Part shown: piece after piece, positions 33,034 through 41,780 of the stretch
Layout: each line of letters opens with the position of its first letter
Numbering within the stretch: position 1 is the stretch's first letter
NCBI GenBank assembly: GCA_902769875.1
Contig: CACXQV010000003.1
Location: 29,134 to 93,133 of the forward strand
Source of the DNA: an uncultured Bacteroidia bacterium
GTDB taxonomy: Bacteria > Bacteroidota > Bacteroidia > Bacteroidales > F082
Direction: 5' to 3'
Length of the DNA: 64,000 nucleotides
Notes under the pieces: generated by a model
Seen by the model: the letters and a program-made list of their open reading frames with translations, nothing else
Databases searched by the model: none
Told to the model about the DNA's origin: nothing
Made by a program: the position numbers and the translations under genes

Positions 33034-35154
33034 TCAGAAAATGTCGGTTCTGTTGTCCTTGATGGTGGCTTGGTTTCTCAAGGCATTGTAGACGCCGTTG
33101 GTCACCCTGTTGGTGAACTGGCTGGTCTTTTCACGGATAATGTCGGAGTAGTCGGTGGTGGCGGCAGGCTGTGCGATTTTCACGTTCTTCAAGATGAACG
33201 CGCTGGTGTTGCCTGCGATGGGGCCCACTTCCTCGCCTTCTTGCATGCCAAGAAGCCTGCCCACAATGTCGGCCTCGACGCCGAAGTTGCCCAACACACG
33301 CGAATCAATCGAGATGTCGGAAACGCTGGTCGACTCGGCGCCCAACTCGCTCACCATTCTGTTGACGTCGCTGCCGCAAGCCTTCATCTTCTCGACGGCG
33401 ACTTCACCTTTCTTCTTGTTCAGGATTTGGTACTTGGCTTGGTCGATGACGGCCTCCAACGGAGCATAGCCCTCGTGGACGACACCCGTCAGAGCGGCCA
33501 CAACCAACATATTGTCGAGTTCGAAAATCTTCTCGGAAACATCGCCTTTCTTCGTCTTTTCGTCGAAAGCCCAACGCACAATCTCACGCGGGTTGTCCAA
33601 ACCGGCAATTTGGTAGGTCGACTTGCTCATTCTCGGCATCGTGCGCTTGCTGAGGCCTTGCTCTTCGATGGACTTGTTGAATTGGTCCTCGGTCCTGTTT
33701 TCGGTCACGAACTTGTTGGCCTGGGCATAAATGCTCTGGTAGGTCTTGGTGCTGGCCGAAATATCGTGGGTCAGGAAAGCCAAACGGACCTTGGGCTGGG
33801 GTTCGGTCTTGCCCGTCACCTTCACGACGTGGTAGCCAAACGGGGTTTCAACAACGCCCAACGAGCCAACGGGATTGCTGATTACATATTCGTTGAAGGG
33901 ATGCACCATAGTGCCGTCGGTGAACCAATCGAGGTCGCCGCCTTTGTCTTTGGTGGCGTCGGTGTTGTATTCAGAAGCCATTTGGGCGAAGAGTTCGTCG
34001 TTGTTTTTGGCGGCTTGCAGTTGTGCAAGAAGCTCGTTGGCCTTGGCCTCGGCTTGTTCCTTGCTGATGGTGTCTTGGCTGCCGTAAGCGCCTTTATAGC
34101 CGATGAGGATGTGGCTGGCTTTCAGCGAGTCGGGGCGGCTCTGCATATCGACGATGCGCACCAAGTTGAAAGCCTCGTCGTTTTCGTAAGGGCCATACAC
34201 ATAGCCCACGCCGTTGCCGTTGTCGAAGATGGCTTGCTCGGTCATCTCAGGCACGTCTTTCCTGCCCATCCAAGTGCTGTCGTAACGCTTGTCGGAGTTG
34301 GCGTTCACGAAAGAGACGGGGGTTTCGGTGGCCACGAAGTCGGCCCTCATGTCTTGCACGGTTTTCAAAGCTTCCTGACGGTCTTCCAACGAAGGCTTAA
34401 TTTCGAAAACCACATAGTCGATGTCGCGTCTTTCGTCGGTCTCGTAGCGATATTTGTTCTCCTCGTAGAAGGCCTTGTTGTCGGCATCGGTCACCACGAT
34501 GGTCGAATCCGGGATGGAGCCATAGCGCAGGGCGATGACATCAGCCGAGACCTTGCGGTTCTTGTTTTCGTAATACTTCTGGGCCAAGGGCTGGGGCAGG
34601 AAGAACGAAGCCTTCACCAAGTTGTTGAACTTGGCTTCCAAGCGGTCGTGCTTCAGGGCTTTCTCAAAGTCGATCCAGCGGTTGTAATAGTCGGCCGGGA
34701 GTTGGTCAAGGTTTTGGAGGTATTCGATCACACGTTGCTTGTCGAACACGCCGTTGGCGTCGGTGAAGCTCTGCACCACCCAAGCGTGTGGGTTGTCGCC
34801 CGTCAGCTGGTCGGCCAGCTCTTCGCTGGTCACGCCAATGCCGGCAGCCTCATATTCCTTGGTCATAAGGTTGTCCTTGATCATCTCTTCAAGGGTGCTG
34901 TTGTAGATGCTGTAGGTCTCTGCCGATGAGAGGTTGTTGGAGTTGGTTTGCGCCCTTCTCGATTCCATGTTCTTCTCCTTGAGTTGCTCATAGTCCCTCA
35001 CCGAAATCTTGTCGCCATCGACGACGGCCACAGTGGGACCCGTGTTTCTTCCCTGACTCTGGAAAAGGTCTTGTAAGACAAACGCTAACAATGCGATACC
35101 AATGATTGCGATAAGCAATCCGGAGCGTCTTCTGATTTTTTCAATTGCTGCCAT
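33034..35154 (-). CDS. PpiD-like periplasmic peptidyl-prolyl isomerase
   Basis: A 706-residue membrane-anchored chaperone: one N-terminal span (RRRSGLLIAIIGIALLAFVL), a SurA_N-like helical domain (EEMIKDNLMTKEYEAAGIGV), a parvulin domain at about 345-455 (DSLKASHILIGYKGAYGSQD, GGDLDWFTDGTMVHPF, VVETPFGYHVVKVTG) and a helical C-terminal part. It helps fold outer-membrane and secreted proteins. It has a promoter at 35198 and closes the envelope gene cluster, followed by a terminator. Confidence 0.93.
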   Translation of the reverse strand: MAAIEKIRRRSGLLIAIIGIALLAFVLQDLFQSQGRNTGPTVAVVDGDKISVRDYEQLKEKNMESRRAQTNSNNLSSAETYSIYNSTLEEMIKDNLMTKEYEAAGIGVTSEELADQLTGDNPHAWVVQSFTDANGVFDKQRVIEYLQNLDQLPADYYNRWIDFEKALKHDRLEAKFNNLVKASFFLPQPLAQKYYENKNRKVSADVIALRYGSIPDSTIVVTDADNKAFYEENKYRYETDERRDIDYVVFEIKPSLEDRQEALKTVQDMRADFVATETPVSFVNANSDKRYDSTWMGRKDVPEMTEQAIFDNGNGVGYVYGPYENDEAFNLVRIVDMQSRPDSLKASHILIGYKGAYGSQDTISKEQAEAKANELLAQLQAAKNNDELFAQMASEYNTDATKDKGGDLDWFTDGTMVHPFNEYVISNPVGSLGVVETPFGYHVVKVTGKTEPQPKVRLAFLTHDISASTKTYQSIYAQANKFVTENRTEDQFNKSIEEQGLSKRTMPRMSKSTYQIAGLDNPREIVRWAFDEKTKKGDVSEKIFELDNMLVVAALTGVVHEGYAPLEAVIDQAKYQILNKKKGEVAVEKMKACGSDVNRMVSELGAESTSVSDISIDSRVLGNFGVEADIVGRLLGMQEGEEVGPIAGNTSAFILKNVKIAQPAATTDYSDIIREKTSQFTNRVTNGVYNALRNQATIKDNRTDIF

Positions 35155-35197
35155 AATTCTATTTTCTATTTGCTATTAAACTTCAATTTTGAGCGTG

Positions 35198-35205
35198 CAA
35201 ATTTA
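35198..35205 (-). promoter_or_regulatory. -7 box of the PpiD-like gene
   Basis: CAAATTTA on the plus strand gives TAAATTTG on the minus strand, 43 bp before the start. It suggests separate transcription from the CNNM gene upstream. Confidence 0.55.
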
Positions 35206-35300
35206 GTAAAGATTTCAAATCAATGGGACAAATGTGTGATTTTTATTTTCCATCCCACCATTTTTTGCCTTGGTGGTTATTTCATTTCCCTATAAATCAA

Positions 35301-36584
35301 TTATTTATCGTTGATTTGCAATTCCACTTCGTCCAATTTCATGTGCGAAGCCTTTAGGATTTTGGCCCTATAACGGCCTATTTTTATCACCTGCCCCTGT
35401 TCGGGGATGCTCTCGCAGTAATGCAGAATCAGGCCGGCCAAGGTTTCATAGTCGTCGGAAGTGGGCAAGTCGAGCTTGTAAGTGTCGTTGAGATAGTCGA
35501 TTTCGAGGCGTGCCGAAAAGACGAAAGTGTTGTCGTTGACCACTTTCTCCATCTCGTCTTCCACATCGTATTCGTCGTCGATTTCGCCAAATATTTCTTC
35601 CACCACGTCTTCCATGGTGACGATGCCCGCCGTGCCGCCAAACTCATCGACCACGGCGGCCACGCCCTGATGCTTGGCGATGAAGTGTTTCAGCAAGCGG
35701 TCGGCGGTGTAGGTCTCAGGGAAGAAGTCGATTTTGCGGATGAGGTCGGCCAGTGCCACTTCGCGATGCTCGGCCTTGGCGCGAACCACGTCGTTCAGGT
35801 GGATGTAGCCCACGATGTCGTCGATGCCTTCGCCGGTCACAATCAGTTTTGAATGCTTGGTTTCCTCGAAACGCGCCTTCACCTCGTCGATGGTGTCGCT
35901 CAGCTTCACCGACTCAATCTCGTTGCGGGGCCCCATGCACTCGCGCAGCTTCACCGAGCGGAACTCCATCACGTTTTGGAACAGCTGTATTTCCTGCTGC
36001 ATGTCCTCGTCGGCTTCCTGCTGGTCGGCATATTCGGCGATGTAGTCGTTGAGGTCGATGGTGCTGAATTTGTATTCCTCCTTGTCGACCTTTTGCCCCA
36101 ACAAACGCCTGATGACGAACTCGGAGATGCCCGTGTACACCAGAATCAGCGGATAGAGCAGGCAATAGCAGATGAACGTGGGCACCGCAAAGAATGACAG
36201 GATGGCATTGGGGTTGATGCGAAACAGCATCTTGGGCAAGAACTCGCCCACGAGCAAGATGAGCAAGGTGGAAATGATGGTCTGCACCAAGAGAATCGTG
36301 AACTCGTTCTCGATGGAGGCCGGCAAAATCCAACGGGCCGCTGGCATCAGCAGCTCCGACATGCTCATGCCGTAGACAATCAGCGCAATGTTGTTGCCCA
36401 ACAGCAGCGAAGTGATGAAACGCGACTGGTTCTTGGAGAAAATGCCGATGATCTTGGCCGAAAACGAGTTTTTGGTCAGTTCCACCTCCAATTGCAGCCT
36501 GTTGATGCTGTTGAAGGCAATCTCCAAGCCCGAACAGAGGGCCGAGAAAAACAAGGAAACCGCTACTATGGTCCAGCTGCCCAT
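35301..36584 (-). CDS. hemolysin/CNNM family protein (DUF21, CBS pair, CorC)
   Basis: A 427-residue membrane protein with DUF21 (spans within residues 1-170, e.g. TIVAVSLFFSALCSGLEIAF), a CBS pair starting ECMGPRNEIESVKLSDTIDE and GVAAVVDEFGGTAGIVTMED, and a CorC_HlyC domain at the C-terminus (DYLNDTYKLDLPTSDDYETL). The family is linked to Mg2+/Co2+ export in other bacteria; a GldE-type role in gliding or lipoprotein traffic is another option in this phylum. It starts three bases after lptC. Confidence 0.92.
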   Translation of the reverse strand: MGSWTIVAVSLFFSALCSGLEIAFNSINRLQLEVELTKNSFSAKIIGIFSKNQSRFITSLLLGNNIALIVYGMSMSELLMPAARWILPASIENEFTILLVQTIISTLLILLVGEFLPKMLFRINPNAILSFFAVPTFICYCLLYPLILVYTGISEFVIRRLLGQKVDKEEYKFSTIDLNDYIAEYADQQEADEDMQQEIQLFQNVMEFRSVKLRECMGPRNEIESVKLSDTIDEVKARFEETKHSKLIVTGEGIDDIVGYIHLNDVVRAKAEHREVALADLIRKIDFFPETYTADRLLKHFIAKHQGVAAVVDEFGGTAGIVTMEDVVEEIFGEIDDEYDVEDEMEKVVNDNTFVFSARLEIDYLNDTYKLDLPTSDDYETLAGLILHYCESIPEQGQVIKIGRYRAKILKASHMKLDEVELQINDK

Positions 36585-36587
36585 GGC

Positions 36588-37148
36588 CTATTTCTCCTCG
36601 TCAACATCGAGCAAGGCGCTGCCCGAATACATCGTATACTCCGAAAAATCGTCGCGAGCCACAAGGCTGTCGGCTTCAATTTGCTTGTCGGGCGTGACGA
36701 TTTTCACATGCGAGCGCGTGTAGATCATCTTCTCAGCCTGATACCAGAAGAGCTTGTCGGAATACATGGTCTGGTCGTTGCCAAAGTTCTTCACGACGAC
36801 ATTGCCCACGGCCTCGATCAGCCGCCTCTTGCCGTAACTCTTGCCGCAGTCGGCGCGGAGTTCGGTGGTTTTCTGTCCTTTGTCGAACATAAACACATCG
36901 AAGCCCAAGGGGAATTCCATGATGTCGTCCTCGGTCTCCATACGCACCATGCGTGGCGTGTGGAGTTCGAGACTGACCACGCCCGAATCGCTGCGGCAGA
37001 AAACCACGCTGTCGGCAATGATGCCCGACAGCGTGTCGTCCGACCCCATGGCCTGTATGATGGCGTCGGGGTTCGAACACGAAAACAACATCACAGCCAC
37101 GAAGGCTGTGATGTTGGCAATCATTCCTATTTTGAGGATGCGTTTCAA
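36588..37148 (-). CDS. lptC: LptC-like LPS export protein, lipoprotein
   Basis: A 186-residue protein with the lipoprotein-type end MIANITAFVAVMLFSCSNPD and a beta-jellyroll repeat pattern: SDSGVVSLELHTPRMVRMET, KSYGKRRLIEAVGNVVVKNF, YSDKLFWYQAEKMIYTRSHV. The YSDKLFW and GNVVV motifs are typical of LptC/LptA periplasmic strands, which pass LPS from the LptBFG complex. It directly follows the TPR gene with no gap. Confidence 0.85.
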   Translation of the reverse strand: MKRILKIGMIANITAFVAVMLFSCSNPDAIIQAMGSDDTLSGIIADSVVFCRSDSGVVSLELHTPRMVRMETEDDIMEFPLGFDVFMFDKGQKTTELRADCGKSYGKRRLIEAVGNVVVKNFGNDQTMYSDKLFWYQAEKMIYTRSHVKIVTPDKQIEADSLVARDDFSEYTMYSGSALLDVDEEK

Positions 37149-38600
37149 TTATTTCCTTGCTCTGATGACGGTGGTTTCACCAATCCAGCCGCCCACGTTG
37201 TAGCTTTGTCCTTCGTTGTAGTCGTTGAAGAAGATGGTCTCCATGGGCGGGAAGGCGGCGGTGTAGGAGCGGATCATGCTGTTGGCCCTGTCGGCGATGC
37301 TGGGGTCGATGGCCTTGGCCTTGACGCACTTGTCGACGGCAGCCCAGAACACCGACCTGCTTTCGATTTCGCCGCTGAACTGCTTCGAGCTTTCGGCGTA
37401 GAGTTGGGCGATGATGAGGTAAGGCTCGCCGGCGGTCGGGTCAACTTGGGCGGCTCTTCTTGCGATTTCGCGGGCGCGTGAGAAGTTGCCCATGTTTTGG
37501 TGGCAGAAGGCCAGGTTGCGGTAGGCACGATACTTGCGGTCGTTGTTCTCCGTCTTGGTGGCTTGCTCAAAGAAGGTGGCTGCGTCGCTATACTTCTTGT
37601 CCTTGAAGAACTTGATGCCCAAGTTGTAGGAAGCCTCCGGGCTGGGTTCCAGCTCGTTGAGCCTGACGGCTGCATCGAGGAAGAGCTTCGAGTCGGTGCA
37701 GTCTTTCTTGTCCAAGATGGTGGTGATGCGCTTGAGCAGCACCACATCGTCGGGGGTTTCGGCCATCTTGGCGCTGAACACCTTGTTCAGGTCGTCGCAC
37801 GAGGCGAAGGGCGAAAACAGGTTGTCGAGGTTGTTCTTCACGCCCTTGTTGATGTAGATGTTCTTCTCGTTCTTCTCAATCTGCTTGTCGAAACCAGCCA
37901 CGGCTTCGGCATCGCCGGCGCTCTCGGCATCTTCCTTGGCGGCAACCAACTCGGTTTCGGTGGTGGCCAAGGCCGAGATGTTGTTGTCGAGCACTTCCGA
38001 CAGCTCCTGATATACGTTGATGATTTCCATCTTCTCGGCCTTGTCGTTGTTGACCATGTCGATGGTGGCCTTGAAGTAAGCGTCGATGTAGGCGCCTTGC
38101 AGCTGCGAAGCGTCCATTTCAACGGCGCTCTTCAGCACGTTGTAGGCCTCCTCATAGCGGTTCTTGTTGTAGGTGTAGATCAAGAGGCCTTTCCTGCCCA
38201 TGATGTTGGCCACTTGCGACGCGCCCGTCTTGGGGTCGGTCGGGAAATACTTGGCGCGGTTGTCCATCATCATGCAGATGGTGTCGATGTAGGCATCCTT
38301 GTCTTTCGGGTTGGTGCGGACGAAGTAGTCCATGATTTTCTCGCCTCTCGTGTAAATCAGCTGGCTGGAACGAGGGCAGTTGAGAAACACCTCTCTCCAC
38401 GCCTTGACCATCTCCATGCTGATGGAGGCCGGGTCGAACTTGGCGGATTCCCACTGCTTGTAGGCTTCGCCGTAGATGGAGAGGTTGGTTACGCACGCCA
38501 CGCTGTCGGCTCCGTATTTCGACTGGGTGGCCTCTTGGGCGCTTACGTTCATTGCCATTCCAAACGCAACGGCAATCATCATTAATCTTTTCGTTTTCAT
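37149..38600 (-). CDS. TPR repeat periplasmic protein
   Basis: About 483 residues. A signal peptide (MKTKRLMMIAVAFGMAMNVSA) is followed by helical repeats; clear TPR units lie near residues 325-425 (EASYNLGIKFFKDKKYSDAA, YRNLAFCHQNMGNFSRAREI, GEPYLIIAQLYAESS). The C-terminus SYTAAFPPMETIFFNDYNEG with VGGWIGETTVIRARK is typical of a Bacteroidota TPR family found beside lptC. It probably acts as a scaffold for envelope assembly; no enzyme motif is seen. The start at 38600 is chosen for the signal peptide. Confidence 0.87.
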   Translation of the reverse strand: MKTKRLMMIAVAFGMAMNVSAQEATQSKYGADSVACVTNLSIYGEAYKQWESAKFDPASISMEMVKAWREVFLNCPRSSQLIYTRGEKIMDYFVRTNPKDKDAYIDTICMMMDNRAKYFPTDPKTGASQVANIMGRKGLLIYTYNKNRYEEAYNVLKSAVEMDASQLQGAYIDAYFKATIDMVNNDKAEKMEIINVYQELSEVLDNNISALATTETELVAAKEDAESAGDAEAVAGFDKQIEKNEKNIYINKGVKNNLDNLFSPFASCDDLNKVFSAKMAETPDDVVLLKRITTILDKKDCTDSKLFLDAAVRLNELEPSPEASYNLGIKFFKDKKYSDAATFFEQATKTENNDRKYRAYRNLAFCHQNMGNFSRAREIARRAAQVDPTAGEPYLIIAQLYAESSKQFSGEIESRSVFWAAVDKCVKAKAIDPSIADRANSMIRSYTAAFPPMETIFFNDYNEGQSYNVGGWIGETTVIRARK

Positions 38601-38674
38601 CTCTTTTATTTTTAGTGTTTGACTTGTTTGTCGGTTGTCCAAATATCGTTCCAAAACGTGCAGGGGCGGGCGGC

Positions 38675-39976
38675 TTATTTGTATTTACGCTTGACGAACC
38701 AAAGCTCGTGTACCGCAACGCCCACATCCATCCTCACATACTGCTCCTCGATGAGGCCGCCGGCGCGGGTGCCGTATTGCCCAAACTCGAAGGCCACATT
38801 AATCTTGGAAAGGGTGCGGGGCAAAGGCAGCGACAATCCCGCCGTGATGCCCACCTTATTAATATTATGGTCTTGGCCGTCGTTGCCGGGCAGGCACACG
38901 AAGCCCTTCTCGAAGAAACCGCCGAAACGGTAGGTGACGCGGCTGAAATAGCCCGTCACCGAGGTGTGGCGCGGAGTGAACTCGGCGCCTACAGTCACGT
39001 TCCAAGAGTCCTTCAAGTCCTCGGTGACGCCTTGGTGGGCAAACTGCGACCACTGCATCCAGTTGAAGTCGGCGCCGAAGGTCCAACGGTCGGTTTTCTG
39101 CAATGCCACACCAAAGCCGAAGCCCTGTGGAATGGTGGTCTTCGAGCCCGAAGTCTTGTAGGCGATGGTGTCGATAAGGTATTCCACTTCAGTGTCCATA
39201 TCTTCCTCGATGGAGCGGACGAAAATGGTCTGCACGCCTTTGAGCTTCACCTTTTGGTTGTAGGTGAGGCCGAGGCTCAGATGCATGTCGTTGCCCACTG
39301 GCGTGTTGAAGAGCAGGCCATAGTCGAACATGAAGGAATTGACCATCAGGTCGAGGTTGCGGCGCGAGCCGATGTAGTATGACGAGTCGGGGAAATAGAG
39401 CGAAGTCTCGGTTTGCGAGTTGCCGAACACATAATAGACATTGGCGCCCACGGCAACGTGTTTGCCCAATTTGAAGCCGTTGCCCCAAAAGGCTTGGTTG
39501 AGGCCGCCGGAGCCCCTGAAGCGGAGGGTGGTGGACCCAATTCCATCGCGGGTCCTGTTGACGAGCATCGTGTAGCCCGCCGAGCTGAAGGGCTGCACGC
39601 CAAGGGCCGTCTTCCACCACGGAAACAGCCCGAAAGCCATCGAAACGTGGTTGAACGAAGCGTTGCGCGAAGGCTCCGAGAGGTTTGATGTTCTGAACGT
39701 CGATGACTTGAAATAGAAGCCCGCGTTGAAGAGGAACGACAACGAGTCAATCTTGGCGTAGGAGGCCGGATTGGCGGCATTAATCAAGCCGCCGCCCATC
39801 ATGGCATTGCAAGTGCCGCCCATACCTTTCAGCCTGACATTCATCGTCTTGCTGCGCAGTTGGCCCACTCCGAAGAGCGAGTAAGGCGAATCGACGTCGG
39901 CTTGGGCAAAACCGCCCACTGCAAGGCCACCCAGCAGGCAGGCCATCATCACATATTTCAATAAAGGTGTTCTCAT
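38675..39976 (-). CDS. outer-membrane protein of the PorV/FadL-like type
   Basis: A 433-residue beta-barrel protein. After the signal peptide (MRTPLLKYVMMACLLGGLAVGGFA) comes SPYSLFGVGQL, KGMGGTCNAMMGGGLINAAN and PASYAKIDSLSFLFNAGFYF, a start seen in many Bacteroidota barrels that precede the TPR-LptC cluster. It ends in HELWFVKRKYK rather than an aromatic residue. Transport or LPS-related function is only inferred from its neighbours. The start at 39976 places the signal peptide first; longer frames upstream are unlikely. Confidence 0.82.
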   Translation of the reverse strand: MRTPLLKYVMMACLLGGLAVGGFAQADVDSPYSLFGVGQLRSKTMNVRLKGMGGTCNAMMGGGLINAANPASYAKIDSLSFLFNAGFYFKSSTFRTSNLSEPSRNASFNHVSMAFGLFPWWKTALGVQPFSSAGYTMLVNRTRDGIGSTTLRFRGSGGLNQAFWGNGFKLGKHVAVGANVYYVFGNSQTETSLYFPDSSYYIGSRRNLDLMVNSFMFDYGLLFNTPVGNDMHLSLGLTYNQKVKLKGVQTIFVRSIEEDMDTEVEYLIDTIAYKTSGSKTTIPQGFGFGVALQKTDRWTFGADFNWMQWSQFAHQGVTEDLKDSWNVTVGAEFTPRHTSVTGYFSRVTYRFGGFFEKGFVCLPGNDGQDHNINKVGITAGLSLPLPRTLSKINVAFEFGQYGTRAGGLIEEQYVRMDVGVAVHELWFVKRKYK

Positions 39977-40190
39977 AACCATAACAACTTGAGCAAGCCC
40001 CAACCCGCTCCACAGGAAACTCAGGATTAGAGCATGCAAATATCCGATTTTTTAACTCGTTGAGCAAGTTTTTATTGCTTTATTTGTCCGAGCAAATTTT
40101 CATTTCGCTGATTTTCAGCGAGAAATAATTTTTGCTGCAAAAAAAATCTTCATTTTGAACATTTTTTCTTGCCATGTCAGAAAAAATGCG

Positions 40191-40198
40191 TATTTTTG
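40191..40198 (+). promoter_or_regulatory. -7 box of tRNA-Phe
   Basis: TATTTTTG lies 14 bp before the 5' end of tRNA-Phe. Confidence 0.65.
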
Positions 40199-40212
40199 CA
40201 GCGCAAAACGGA

Positions 40213-40285
<73 letters not shown>

Positions 40286-40292
40286 CCCCAAG

Positions 40293-40322
40293 AAAAGCCG
40301 AACACGATGTTCGGCTTTTTTC
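40293..40322 (+). terminator. terminator after tRNA-Phe
   Basis: AAAAGCCGAACA-CGA-TGTTCGGCTTTTTT forms a perfect 12-bp stem with a T run, eight bases after the tRNA. Confidence 0.9.
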
Positions 40323-40366
40323 GTTTGTGGCCGCCCGCAGGCCCGCCACGCCAACCATAAACAACG

Positions 40367-40402
40367 AAAAAAGCACCTCCCGAATGGGAAGTGCTTTTTT
40401 TT
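40367..40402 (-). terminator. terminator after the fimbrillin-like gene
   Basis: AAAAAAGCACCTCCC and GGGAAGTGCTTTTTT form a stem with a GAAT loop and T runs on both strands, about 17 bases after the minus-strand stop codon. Confidence 0.85.
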
Positions 40403-40419
40403 CGTAAATTCTTTTCTGA

Positions 40420-41406
40420 TTAGAAATTAATCTTAACAGCAGCAAAGTTTCTAAAGAGGTTCGGACGTATCATATTGTCTTTATTGCTGTCAGCAGCCAA
40501 AATCCAGTTCTCGCCAGTGCTATCTTCGCTAACATAGATTTTGCAACCATTCTTGAGAGCCAAAGGACGCAACACCATCAAGAATTGCTTTGCAGTTGCT
40601 TTGGTTGTAGTCAACTCGACACCTTCACCAAGGTTCAAAACGATTGAACGACCGCTATTGGTGACATTATAGCCAACTTCACTAATATAGTCATTCAATT
40701 GGTCGACATAACTCTGATTGCTCAAATTGTAATTGTTGAGCAACGAAGTCATTTCATCAGGATCGACTTTGTCAACCCTCAGTTCAACATCGCCGGAAAT
40801 ATTAAACGTCTTGTCCTCGACTTTAATTCGTTTGATAGTTTTACCTGGGGTTGAGCTGTAGAACTTAAAGCAAGCAAGACCACAGATGTTCTTGAATTGG
40901 AAATTCACTTGGCCCAATTGTTTCACATTAGCCTCTTTAGCGGCCATATACATAGCACCTTTCGGAACGGCCACATTGCCATTTAACGTACGATACTCTT
41001 GCTCTGCAGCAACAGGGAATTTGTATCTACTCTCACTACGAAGATTAGCAGGAATCACATTCTCACCGGGATAGAAAGCATAGAAAGCACCTTCAGCATC
41101 TGCGGTGGGATTGATTCCAACTTCTTGCACAGGCCTAAATTCAACATAAGTAGCTGTTGAGGTTGAATAATACAAAGCGGCATCGTCTACCTCACCGCCA
41201 ATGTTGAACAGCATCACTTGATCATTCTGTTCGAATACTATCTGATTGTTGGCGTTGACATACACCCTCGAGTCATCCTCAGATTCCACGACGAACTGTT
41301 CGGTAGCAGCTTTAAATGACGTAGCAGTCTGTTCATTTTTCTTGCACGAAGTGAGAGCCAATGCAACAACTCCCACCAAACAAGCAAATCTCATTACTTT
41401 TTTCAT
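40420..41406 (-). CDS. fimbrillin-like lipoprotein
   Basis: A 328-residue lipoprotein (signal MKKVMRFACLVGVVALALTSC, lipobox Cys21). The body resembles Bacteroidales fimbrillin/Mfa-type proteins: FEQNDQVMLFNIGGEVDDAA, AFYAFYPGENVIPANLRSES, GAMYMAAKEANVKQLGQVNF, LACFKFYSSTPGKTIKRIKV. These families form surface fimbriae or minor tips, but no polymer partner gene is present here. Base composition is more AT-rich than neighbours. It follows the 45-aa peptide gene by 75 bp, and might share its transcript. Confidence 0.8.
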   Translation of the reverse strand: MKKVMRFACLVGVVALALTSCKKNEQTATSFKAATEQFVVESEDDSRVYVNANNQIVFEQNDQVMLFNIGGEVDDAALYYSTSTATYVEFRPVQEVGINPTADAEGAFYAFYPGENVIPANLRSESRYKFPVAAEQEYRTLNGNVAVPKGAMYMAAKEANVKQLGQVNFQFKNICGLACFKFYSSTPGKTIKRIKVEDKTFNISGDVELRVDKVDPDEMTSLLNNYNLSNQSYVDQLNDYISEVGYNVTNSGRSIVLNLGEGVELTTTKATAKQFLMVLRPLALKNGCKIYVSEDSTGENWILAADSNKDNMIRPNLFRNFAAVKINF

Positions 41407-41481
41407 TTTCTGATTCTTTAAATTTTTATTTGACAAATTTTACTTACTCTTGCTTGGATTACTTGAATCCGTTACATAATT

Positions 41482-41619
41482 TTACAGTTCATCTTCTCCA
41501 CCAGAACTAACAAGCGTGGGTCCTCCTCCATGTGGATAATCTTGCATCAATGCGCCATTCACGCAAAGCGAAATCACTTCAGCCTTTGGGGCTTCGTACA
41601 TTTTGTTCATTTTTTTCAT
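41482..41619 (-). CDS. 45-aa peptide, candidate RiPP precursor
   Basis: The ATG at 41619 gives MKKMNKMYEAPKAEVISLCV followed by NGALMQDYPHGGGPTLVSSG and GEDEL. The motif Y-E-A-P-K-A-E in the first 15 residues resembles the YxxPxL leader motif that PqqD-like recognition domains bind in lasso and related pathways. The C-terminal half is rich in Gly, Ser and Thr and ends in acidic residues. It has its own -7 box at 41686. The genes on the other side of that promoter encode a nucleotidyltransferase, a PqqD-like protein, a peptidase and an HprK-like kinase. That it is modified is inference. Confidence 0.65.
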   Translation of the reverse strand: MKKMNKMYEAPKAEVISLCVNGALMQDYPHGGGPTLVSSGGEDEL

Positions 41620-41685
41620 TGTTGTAAATTTTAAGTTAGACTTTTGTTTATTAGATTTTGTTGTTTTGTGTTCATAATTCGGCTG

Positions 41686-41693
41686 CAAAAATA
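41686..41693 (-). promoter_or_regulatory. -7 box of the 45-aa peptide gene
   Basis: CAAAAATA on the plus strand gives TATTTTTG on the minus strand, 67 bp before the peptide start at 41619. This supports separate and possibly strong expression of the peptide. Confidence 0.6.
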
Positions 41694-41780
41694 CACAATT
41701 AATTCATACGCAAGAAAAAAAATCCGTTTTTTTCGCCATTTTTTTTGTGGACAATTAATCCACAGCCATTGCGTTGGGGC

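Noticed and set aside
33070-34929. 619-codon plus-strand open frame
   Set aside because: It is fully antisense to the PpiD-like gene, whose domains are clear.
37497-38585. 362-codon plus-strand open frame
   Set aside because: It is antisense to the TPR gene and shows no domain or promoter.
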